A stretch of DNA of 64,000 nucleotides, from assembly GCF_000725885.1 (NCBI RefSeq), contig NZ_JODR01000032.1, forward strand, positions 1 through 64,000. The letters run 5' to 3'. The notes under the pieces are model-generated. The model did not search any database and was not told the DNA's origin. It saw only the letters and a program-made list of their open reading frames with translations. Made by a program: the position numbers and the translations under genes. Below, one piece after another: positions 27,141 to 34,597 of the stretch; position 1 is the first letter of the stretch; every line of letters begins with the position of its first letter. This stretch comes from Streptomyces albus subsp. albus. Its GTDB lineage: Bacteria > Actinomycetota > Actinomycetes > Streptomycetales > Streptomycetaceae.

Positions 27141-29390
27141 ATGTCCGAGTTGTTCGACGCGGTTGACGCGCTGGTGGCGTCACGGTCTCCGCTGCCGCCG
27201 CCGGCGCAGCGCAAGCGGCTGCGTCAGGCCCATGCGCTCACCCTTGATGAAGTGGCCGCCGCCCTGGGCGTGCGGCGCGCGACCGTCGGCGACTGGGAGT
27301 CGGGCAGGACCGAGCCGCGGCCGCCGCAGCGGGAGGCCTACGCGCGCCTGCTGGAGCAGCTCGCGCAGCTCTACCCGGCCCCCGCCGCCGAGAGCGTCGG
27401 CGCACCGCAGGAGGACAGCGCTGCGCCGGAAACGTTCGCCGGCCCGGCGCCCACGGCGGCGCCTGTGCCCGCGGGCGGGGAGCCTGAGGCTGCGGCCAGC
27501 ACCGCATCCGGCAACATCCCTCCGCCTGCCCGCACCGCTGTTCCCGCACCGCCCGCCGCATCACGTCCGGCGCGTACCGCCCGCCCCTCGCAGACATCGC
27601 GCCACCCGGGCGAAAAGAAGGCCGCCCGGGCGAACAACCCCGCGCCCGGCGGCGCGTACGCGCACGGTCCGCTGCTCGTCCTCGACGCCGACGCCGGCCG
27701 GGAGGTGACCGGCTACGGCATCGGCGGCCTCATCCTGGACGTACCCGCCACGTCCCTGCCCGCCCTGGTCGAGTGGACACTGACCGAGGCACAGCTGGGA
27801 GCTGCGAGGCTGCACGGCTGCGGCAAGGACGCCGACCCGCTGCTGGTCCTCACGCCGACCGCGTGCGAGCGGTACGGCCTGCCCGTGGAGTTGACCGAGG
27901 CCGAGCGGCTCGCCGGGCGGCTCGGGGAAGGGCACAAGGTCATCAAGCAGCTGAAGCGTGCCAACTGGCAGCTCACCAAGCGCGGGTTCGGGCCGTGGGC
28001 GCGGATCTACCGCCCCGCGCAGGGCAGCCGTCGAAGTTGCGTGCAGCTGTGCATCCCGTCCTGGGGCGCCCTTGACGACCGCGCCTGGGGGCATGCCGCC
28101 CAGCTTCAGCCGGCACAGCTCGCCCGGGTGCTGGGCGTGTACGCGACACGGGTGATGACGCCGGTCGGCTCCACCGCCGTCACGGGACTTGAGCTGATGA
28201 CCGCGCTCAACCCGCCGACCCGCGCGAGCGAGCCGGACGCCGACGGCAGGCGCCATGCCGAGCACCGGCCCGGCTCACTGGGGACGGAGGCGATGGACCC
28301 GGCGCCGTGCGAGGCGACCGACGGACACCCGGTTCTCGCCGGCCTGCCCCGGTTCCACGTGCGCGGCCCCGGCGAGCGGCTGTTCGAGGAGGCGTACGAC
28401 TGGGCGCGGGATCTGACCGATAGCGAGTGCATGCAGCGCTACCTGGTCGGCATCGACGTGAACCTGGCGTTCGGTGCGGCCGCCAACGGCGCGGTCGTCG
28501 GCCTCGCGTCGCCGCCCGTGCACGTCACCGACCCCGTCTTCGACCCGGCGCTGCCCGGCTCCTGGCTGGTCGACCTCTCCCACGTCGATCCCTCCAGGGT
28601 GAGGGTCGCAAAGCAATGGCGCGAACTCGACGGCGACCTGCTGCCCAGCCCGTTCACCCCGACCGGTGAACGTCCCCAGGGCCCGGCCTGGTACGCCACA
28701 CCGACGGTGGCGTACGCCGTGGAGCTCGGCTACGACGTCACTCCGCTTGAGGCCTGGGTACGGCCGGAGGCCGGCCGGTTCCTGGACGGCTGGTACAAGC
28801 GGCTGCGCGACGCCTACGTCGACACCATGGCGGACCTCGGCGTCGCCGAGAAGCTGCCCCCGCGCGAGTTCCTGACGGCGATGGAGGGCTACCGCAGCCG
28901 TGACCCGGAGATGGGAATCGTCCTGGACGCGATCAAGATGACCGTCAAGGGGGGCATCGGCAAGCTGCAGGAGAAGGCGCGCGGCGGCGGTTGGAAGCCG
29001 GGGCAGTCCTGGCCCGCTCTCGCCCGGCCGACCTGGCGGCCGGACGTCCGCGCGACCGTCATCTCCCGGGCCCGGATCAACATGCACCGCAAGATGCTCA
29101 ACCTGGCGGCGGCCACCGGCCGCTACCCGGTCGCGGTCCTGTCGGACTGCGCGGTGTACGCCGCCGACGGACCCAGCCCGCTGGACGTCCTGCCCTACGG
29201 CACCGACGGCAAGACGGTGCCGGGCTCGTTCCGGCTGGGGGTCTCGCCCGGGATGGTCAAGCACGAGGGCACCCAGAGCGTGCTGTGGGGGGCGGACGTG
29301 CTCGAGCAGCTCAGCGCCGACGGCCGTGTCGCCAACCTCGCCCGCCACATCAAGACCGGCGAGCACGCCGCCAGGGACACCGGAGAGTAG
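27141..29390 (+). CDS. tap: Telomere-associated protein Tap
   Basis: A 749-residue protein, first gene of the tap-tpg pair. ATG 27141 follows GGAGGT; the longer frame beginning at 27072 has no such support. An N-terminal XRE-like helix-turn-helix (LRQAHALTLDEVAAALGVRRATVGDWESGR, residues about 27-56) is followed by a Pro/Ala-rich linker (about 80-175) and the large Tap core, including LLVLDADAGREVTGYGIGGL, VIKQLKRANWQLTKRGFGPW and ISRARINMHRKM. In streptomycetes Tap binds the 3' telomere overhang and recruits the terminal protein for end patching. A direct repeat TACGC(G)ATAA occurs at about 27060 and 27093 in the promoter region. Confidence 0.9.
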   Translation: MSELFDAVDALVASRSPLPPPAQRKRLRQAHALTLDEVAAALGVRRATVGDWESGRTEPRPPQREAYARLLEQLAQLYPAPAAESVGAPQEDSAAPETFAGPAPTAAPVPAGGEPEAAASTASGNIPPPARTAVPAPPAASRPARTARPSQTSRHPGEKKAARANNPAPGGAYAHGPLLVLDADAGREVTGYGIGGLILDVPATSLPALVEWTLTEAQLGAARLHGCGKDADPLLVLTPTACERYGLPVELTEAERLAGRLGEGHKVIKQLKRANWQLTKRGFGPWARIYRPAQGSRRSCVQLCIPSWGALDDRAWGHAAQLQPAQLARVLGVYATRVMTPVGSTAVTGLELMTALNPPTRASEPDADGRRHAEHRPGSLGTEAMDPAPCEATDGHPVLAGLPRFHVRGPGERLFEEAYDWARDLTDSECMQRYLVGIDVNLAFGAAANGAVVGLASPPVHVTDPVFDPALPGSWLVDLSHVDPSRVRVAKQWRELDGDLLPSPFTPTGERPQGPAWYATPTVAYAVELGYDVTPLEAWVRPEAGRFLDGWYKRLRDAYVDTMADLGVAEKLPPREFLTAMEGYRSRDPEMGIVLDAIKMTVKGGIGKLQEKARGGGWKPGQSWPALARPTWRPDVRATVISRARINMHRKMLNLAAATGRYPVAVLSDCAVYAADGPSPLDVLPYGTDGKTVPGSFRLGVSPGMVKHEGTQSVLWGADVLEQLSADGRVANLARHIKTGEHAARDTGE

Positions 29391-29405
29391 GGGGATCAAG
29401 GGGCG

Positions 29406-29963
29406 ATGGTCACGGTCGCGGAAGAACTCGACAGGGCGGTGCAGGGCGCGTTTACCCGACCCGTTCCCAAGTCGGCCGGGGCGCAGATGCGCTACCTCGT
29501 CAAGAGGCACGGCGGCCGGACGAAGCCGGTCGCCGAACTGCTCGGCATCAGCCAGCGCACCGTCGAGCGGTACGTGAAGAACAAGTTCAAAGCCCCCCGG
29601 CCACAGCTCGCCGACCGCCTCGAACGCGAGGTCCGCACCCGCTGGCAGCCGCAAGTCCGCGCCAGGGCGAAGCAGGCCGCGGCCACCACCGGCGGCATCA
29701 TGATCGATGTCCAGGCCCGGTTCGGCTACACCGCCGCCCCCGGCAGCACCGACCAGGCCCGCGTACGGCACCTCACCCTCGCGCTGCCGCCCCGCCACGC
29801 CGCCCGTCTCCTTCAGGCCCGGGAGGCAGGCCTCACCGAGGACCGGCTCCGCGAGATCGCCGCCGAGGCCCTGGGCGAGGTGTACTTCCGCGACAACGGC
29901 CGCCGCGCCCACGGCCTCGAAGTGGAACTCACCGACCTCATCGACCTCCAGTTCGAGCTGTAA
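29406..29963 (+). CDS. tpg: Telomere terminal protein Tpg
   Basis: A 185-residue terminal protein 15 bp downstream of tap on the same strand, in the conserved tap-tpg operon order. It has the helix-turn-helix GRTKPVAELLGISQRTVERYV (residues about 38-59) and the conserved AGAQMRYLVKRHGG start. The C-terminal half contains MIDVQARFGYTAAPGSTDQAR and ELTDLIDLQFEL. Tpg primes end patching of linear Streptomyces replicons and becomes covalently bound to the 5' ends. The length matches chromosomal Tpg proteins (about 184-185 residues). Confidence 0.92.
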   Translation: MVTVAEELDRAVQGAFTRPVPKSAGAQMRYLVKRHGGRTKPVAELLGISQRTVERYVKNKFKAPRPQLADRLEREVRTRWQPQVRARAKQAAATTGGIMIDVQARFGYTAAPGSTDQARVRHLTLALPPRHAARLLQAREAGLTEDRLREIAAEALGEVYFRDNGRRAHGLEVELTDLIDLQFEL

Positions 29964-30302
29964 GCACGCCCCAGCCCGACCACGCCCAGCCGAGGGTGAC
30001 TGACCACTTCAGCCGGTGAACGTTCCTTGCTCAGCCCGATAGACGACGACACCACCCTCCCCACATTTGGTGATCGACACCGGATTTGTCACACCGCCGC
30101 GCTGAGCCCCTCCCCGTGGCTGGCGGCGCCGGATGCCACAGAGCCGCCTCCGGTCGAACGGGCCGGTGGTGGCCGCGGTTGACCGAAAGCAATCGCTGCG
30201 GCGACGCCGGCGGCGTAGCCTTCCGTGCCGCTTGCGGATGACTGTGCGGCCGTGAACCAGGGGCGCCTGGCTGCCCGGTCGCGGACAGGGGATTCAAGGG
30301 GC
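29964..30302. other. Intergenic region between tpg and tnsA
   Basis: About 340 bp without a gene. It lies where one end of the Tn7-like module could be, but I find no convincing match to the 17-bp repeats seen at 38396-38576. The only repeats are short (ATTTGGTG...ACACCGGATTTGTCACACC at about 30064-30096). It probably carries the tnsABC promoter. Confidence 0.4.
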
Positions 30303-31070
30303 ATGGGCGTCGTGACCAAGGACATCATGGTGGTCTACCGGGACGCCGCGGGGCGCACGGTGAAGGTTCCGGCTTCACGCGCGTCAGGTGTGCCGCTGAC
30401 GGGCCGTGAGGCGGTGTGGGCGCCGTCTCGGCATCCCAGCAAGCGCAGCATCGCGACCTGGTGGTGGTCGGCCACCACCGGCCGGCTCGTGGGCTGCCGG
30501 TCGCTTCAGCGGCTGACCGTGGCGATGCTGCTGGACTTCCATCCCCAGGTGGTGGACTTCCAGGCCTGGTCGGCGCGGCTCGAATGGCGCGAGCGAGGGC
30601 GGGAGAAGAGTCTGGTGCCGGACTTCTTCCTGCGCACCGCGGCCGACACGCTCATCGTCGTGGCCTGTCCCCCGGCCGCCGGGCCCACCACCCGCTTCGA
30701 GCGGCAGCTGACGGTGCTGCGCGAGGTGTGCCAGGAGGCGGGCTGGGTGCTCGGGGCGCCGCCGCGGCCGCCCGGCCCGGTGGCGCTGGCCAACCTGCGG
30801 TGGGTGGCGCGCTACCGGCATCCGCGCAACGGCGACGCGGCCGTGGAGGGGAAACTGCAAGCAGCGTTTGCCTCTGCGCGCCCGCTGCTGGAGGGTGTCA
30901 CGGGCGCGGGGCTGCCGACACTGACCGCGCTGCCCCGCCTGTACCACATGCTGTGGCACCGGCGGCTGGGGATCGACTGGAGCGTGCCGCTGGGGCCGGG
31001 ATCACTGGTGGGGCCGGTGGGCAGCGAACCGCAGGCGATGCGCCAGCCCTACCAAGCCGAGGACGTGTGA
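30303..31070 (+). CDS. tnsA: TnsA-like heteromeric transposase endonuclease subunit
   Basis: A 255-residue TnsA-family protein, first gene of tnsABC; ATG 30303 follows AAGGGG. Residues about 70-130 match the catalytic core layout (LTVAMLLDFHPQVVDFQAWSARLEWRERG, then LVPDFFLR and LIVVACPP). In Tn7, TnsA cuts the 5' ends of the transposon. Here only the PDF aspartate is visible: the Glu of the usual ExxLE-type motif reads RSLQRL, and the position expected for the catalytic Lys/Arg after the PDF strand reads VACP. The nuclease may therefore be inactive or use an unusual active site. Its stop overlaps the tnsB start by one base. Confidence 0.75.
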   Translation: MGVVTKDIMVVYRDAAGRTVKVPASRASGVPLTGREAVWAPSRHPSKRSIATWWWSATTGRLVGCRSLQRLTVAMLLDFHPQVVDFQAWSARLEWRERGREKSLVPDFFLRTAADTLIVVACPPAAGPTTRFERQLTVLREVCQEAGWVLGAPPRPPGPVALANLRWVARYRHPRNGDAAVEGKLQAAFASARPLLEGVTGAGLPTLTALPRLYHMLWHRRLGIDWSVPLGPGSLVGPVGSEPQAMRQPYQAEDV

Positions 31071-33499
31071 TGACCACGGTGGCCACCCAGCCGCCGGTGA
31101 TGCGGCACGCCCGGCGCGGGGTCCTGGCCCCTGGCGACGGCGTGCAGTGGCACGGCGGCCGCTACACCGTCACCGCCCTGTCGGGCGTGACCGTGCACCT
31201 GGCCCCGCAGGCCGGCAGCCCGCAGCCCCCGGCGGCGGTACTGCTGGCGGCGCTGGCCGCGGCGGAGGACTTCGCGGTCCTGAACGGGGCGGGCCGGCCG
31301 GTGCCTCACACGGTGATGCCGGACTGGGCGCTGCTGGAGGGCATCAGCGAGGAAGCGGCCCGCGAGGCGCGGATCTGGGAGCGCCACGTCATCGAGGTCG
31401 ACACCGGACTGCTGCCCGGTGTGCCGGAAGGCTCCCTGCCGCGCGAGGGATACGACCCGCGGTGTACCACGCTCATCCAGCGCTACCAGGCCAAGGCCGC
31501 CGAACTGAGCGCCGTGCTGGGATGGAAGATGTCGTGGCAGACCGTGCAGACCAAGCGGCTGAAGTACAAGGCGGAAGGCGCCTGGGGACTGGTCGACAAG
31601 CGCCGCACCCGCAGCACGACGCTGTACGGGCGCACCGATATCCGGGTGGTGGACCTGCTGCTGGAACTGGTCGAGGCCGGACGCGGCGCGGTGCCGGGCA
31701 ACGCCATGAAGCTGTTCACCCAGCTGCGGCGCGCTGCCCGTGCCCGGTACGGGGCGGGAGTGAAGGTGCCGGCCGACTCCACGCTGTACAAGCTGCTCGA
31801 GCGCCTCGGCATCGACGCCAGGCGCCCGCAGGCGCCGCGCGGCCGGCACGCGCGGGCGGCGGGCCGTCCCGCCCCGCCGTTCACGGTGACCTCGGCCATC
31901 GCGCCCGGCGAGGTGGTGCAGATCGACTCCACCGATCTGGACGTGAAAGTCCTCGGCGACGACGGCCTGCCGGCTTCGGTCGAGCTGACCGCTGCCGTGG
32001 ATGTCGCCACCCGCAGCATCATCGCCGCCGTGGTGCGCCCCAAAACTCCCCGCCGCCGGCGCCGGGGAGCACAGGCGCGGCCGGGACTGATCAGCGCGCA
32101 GCGCAGTACCGGGCGGGCCACCAAGGCCGTGGACGCCTCCCTGCTGCTCGCCCAGGCTCTGGTGCCGGCCCCGATGCGGCCCGGCTTCAGCCCGCTGGCG
32201 CACGCCAGCGCCTCGCACCTTCCCTACGACGAACTCGCCGCCGCCGATGAGCGGTTCGCGCAGGCGGCCGGCCGCCCGGTCATCGTGCCCGACCTGATCG
32301 TGATCGACCACGGCACGGTGTTCGCCGGGCGGACCTTCTTCGACGCCTGCGCCTATCTGGGGATCTCCGTCCGCCCGGCCCGGCGGCGCACCCCCACCGA
32401 CAAGGCGATCGTCGAGCGCACCTTCGCCTCCGTCAAGTCCATGTTCAGCCAGTGGGTGAACACCTACACCGGGCACGACTTCACCCGCCGCGCTGCGGCG
32501 GTGGACGGCCAGCGGCTGTGGACGCTGGCCCAGCTCGATGACCTGCTGCAGGAGTGGATCGCCCTGGGCTGGCAGAACCATCCGCACGAAGAGCTGCGCA
32601 GCCCCTACGACCCGAACCTCCCTGCCCTGACGCCAAATCAGATGTATGCGGCGTGCGTGCAGGCCGCGGGTTACCTGCCGATCCCCCTGGGCGAGGAGGA
32701 CTACCTGCGGCTGCTGCCCACCGCGTGGGTGGGCGTCACCGACCAGGGCATCCGCTTCAAGAACCGCACCTACGAGAACCCCTCCACCGACCCCGACGAG
32801 GGGTTGAACCCGTACCGGTACCGGGCGTCGGGGCTGCGGGGCAAAAAGCGCGGAGGGTGGGAGCTGCGCTACAACCCCTACACCCCGGAACGGGTGTGGC
32901 TGCGCGACCACCAGCGTGATCGGTGGGTGGAGGCCACCTTCGTCCACCAGCACCTGATCGGCGCGCCGTGGACGCAGTACCTGTGGGACGTGGCCTGTGC
33001 CGAGCATGTCGAGCGCGGCGGCGGCAGCAAGGATGAGGAGGCGATCGCGCAGGCCCTGGCCGAGCTGCTGGAGCGGGCCGGGCACGGCCCGCAGGAGCCG
33101 GGCGCGGTCACCGTCCCGGACGGCTACGGTCCCGCGCTCCTGCCCGCTCCCGCCCCGGCACCGTTCGACCCGTACGCGGGGGCCGCGCCGGTGGACCTGA
33201 CGGGACTTGAGCCTCTGGGCAGCCTCGAGCTGGACGACCTGGGCATGTACACAGCCGCCCCCTTGCCCGCGCCGCCGGCCGGCGAGGGGCCTGCAGCGAT
33301 GCGCTGGGAGGAGCCCGGCGCCTCACATGCCCCTCCGCCGCCGGCGGGCGCGGGCTCCGTGGGCGGCGGCGCAGACCTCGCCGCGGCGGGCGGCGGGCAG
33401 GACTTCACCGACTGGTACTGGAAGGGCCTGCCCGCCATCACACCCCTGCCACCGCTGGACGACGACGGCGACAGCCCACCGCCTCGTGGCCCCATCTGA
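31070..33499 (+). CDS. tnsB: TnsB-like DDE transposase
   Basis: An 809-residue integrase-core transposase starting at ATG 31070 (TGATG overlap with tnsA). The DDE triad is visible: VVQIDSTDLDVKV (first Asp, about residue 285), IVIDHGTVFAG (second Asp) and TPTDKAIVERTFASVKSMF (Glu). N-terminal helical domains for end binding precede it, and a C-terminal Pro/Ala/Gly-rich tail of about 150 residues ends in DWYWKGLPAITPLPPL, perhaps a TnsC-interaction tail. TnsB should recognise the transposon ends and carry out 3'-end cleavage and joining. Confidence 0.88.
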   Translation: MTTVATQPPVMRHARRGVLAPGDGVQWHGGRYTVTALSGVTVHLAPQAGSPQPPAAVLLAALAAAEDFAVLNGAGRPVPHTVMPDWALLEGISEEAAREARIWERHVIEVDTGLLPGVPEGSLPREGYDPRCTTLIQRYQAKAAELSAVLGWKMSWQTVQTKRLKYKAEGAWGLVDKRRTRSTTLYGRTDIRVVDLLLELVEAGRGAVPGNAMKLFTQLRRAARARYGAGVKVPADSTLYKLLERLGIDARRPQAPRGRHARAAGRPAPPFTVTSAIAPGEVVQIDSTDLDVKVLGDDGLPASVELTAAVDVATRSIIAAVVRPKTPRRRRRGAQARPGLISAQRSTGRATKAVDASLLLAQALVPAPMRPGFSPLAHASASHLPYDELAAADERFAQAAGRPVIVPDLIVIDHGTVFAGRTFFDACAYLGISVRPARRRTPTDKAIVERTFASVKSMFSQWVNTYTGHDFTRRAAAVDGQRLWTLAQLDDLLQEWIALGWQNHPHEELRSPYDPNLPALTPNQMYAACVQAAGYLPIPLGEEDYLRLLPTAWVGVTDQGIRFKNRTYENPSTDPDEGLNPYRYRASGLRGKKRGGWELRYNPYTPERVWLRDHQRDRWVEATFVHQHLIGAPWTQYLWDVACAEHVERGGGSKDEEAIAQALAELLERAGHGPQEPGAVTVPDGYGPALLPAPAPAPFDPYAGAAPVDLTGLEPLGSLELDDLGMYTAAPLPAPPAGEGPAAMRWEEPGASHAPPPPAGAGSVGGGADLAAAGGGQDFTDWYWKGLPAITPLPPLDDDGDSPPPRGPI

Positions 33500-33537
33500 C
33501 CTGTGACACCCGCTCTTGCCCTGTGCCCTGAGATGAG

Positions 33538-34581
33538 TTGGACCAACCCGTGAAGCAGCCCGACACCGACCTGCTCGCCCTGGGCGTGGCCCCGCCGCCA
33601 ACCCCGCCCGCCCCCAGGTGGCTGGACACCCGGCAGGCGTGGAAGACCTTCGCGGCCAGGCGCCCGCAGCCGCCGGACCTCGCCGACTGCGCGCCCCTGG
33701 GCACCGACATCGCCGACAGCGACCCCCGCCTGCTCTACCACGGTCAGATGCGTATGGTCCGCACCCCCGCGATCAGCCGTGCGCTGCCCGTCGTCCACCA
33801 GCAGATCCTGGCCAACCGCCAGCGCACCCACGGCCGGGTGGGCATCATCATCGAAGGCCCGCGCAGCACCGGCAAGACCGTGCTGCTGCAGGCCATCGGC
33901 CTGCACTACGAGCACAAGATCCAGCGCCTGTACGCGCCGGACGACAACCGGATCCCGGTGATCACCCTCAGCGTGCCCGCTCCGGGCCGCGGCGGCGCAC
34001 GGAACTGGCCGGCCGCGTTCGCCGCCTTCCTCGGGCTGGAACGCGACGGCGGGTCCGACCCCACCCGATCCATCTGCCATGTCATGCGTGCCAGCGGCAC
34101 CCTGCTGGTCCTCATCGACGGCATCGAACACCTGCGGCCGGGCACGGACACCGAGCAGACCTTCGACTACCTCTCCTACATCAGCGAGCAGACCGGGGCG
34201 ACGTTCATCTACTGCGGCCGCGGCGCCCGCTCCATCGTCGACCCGATGACCCGGGACCGGGAGACCGAGCGCGCACAGGGCGAAGAGCCGTGGGGCGACC
34301 ACGTGGTGCTGCGCACCCGCCGCATCGGCTTCAGCGACGACGAACGGGTGGAGTTCGCCCAGATCGTCGACGCCTTCGACCGCGACCTGCGCCTGCACCA
34401 TCACACCCCGGGTGAGCTGACCACGCTCGCCCCCTACCTGCACAAGCGGAGCAAGGGATACCTGCGGGCCCTGTCCCAGCTCATCTGCCAGGCCGCGCAG
34501 CAGGCCATGCTCACCAAGACCGAACGCATCACCGAGGAACTGCTGGACTCACTCCACCTGGGCCGCAGCATCACCCTGTGA
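33538..34581 (+). CDS. tnsC: TnsC-like AAA+ ATPase
   Basis: A 347-residue AAA ATPase, third gene of the module. Walker A is IIEGPRSTGKTVLL (about residues 101-114) and Walker B is TLLVLIDGIEHL, followed by a sensor region (GATFIYCGRGARS). In Tn7-like elements TnsC links the target-selecting TniQ/TnsD protein to the TnsAB transposase. The start is uncertain: TTG 33538 or GTG 33550, neither with a strong ribosome binding site, 38-50 bp after tnsB. The C-terminus (LGRSITL) overlaps a convergent terminator. Confidence 0.82.
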   Translation: MDQPVKQPDTDLLALGVAPPPTPPAPRWLDTRQAWKTFAARRPQPPDLADCAPLGTDIADSDPRLLYHGQMRMVRTPAISRALPVVHQQILANRQRTHGRVGIIIEGPRSTGKTVLLQAIGLHYEHKIQRLYAPDDNRIPVITLSVPAPGRGGARNWPAAFAAFLGLERDGGSDPTRSICHVMRASGTLLVLIDGIEHLRPGTDTEQTFDYLSYISEQTGATFIYCGRGARSIVDPMTRDRETERAQGEEPWGDHVVLRTRRIGFSDDERVEFAQIVDAFDRDLRLHHHTPGELTTLAPYLHKRSKGYLRALSQLICQAAQQAMLTKTERITEELLDSLHLGRSITL

Positions 34582-34597
34582 CCGGTGAGCCGGTCAC
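34578..34597. terminator. Bidirectional hairpin between tnsC and the convergent helicase gene
   Basis: GTGACCGG (34578-34585), loop TGAG, CCGGTCAC (34590-34597): a perfect 8-bp stem spanning both stop codons of the convergent genes. It is well placed to terminate transcription from either side. Confidence 0.6.

Noticed and set aside
30225..30302. Upstream start for tnsA
   Set aside because: ATG 30303 has a good ribosome binding site and begins the protein-like sequence; the 26 residues before it do not look coding.
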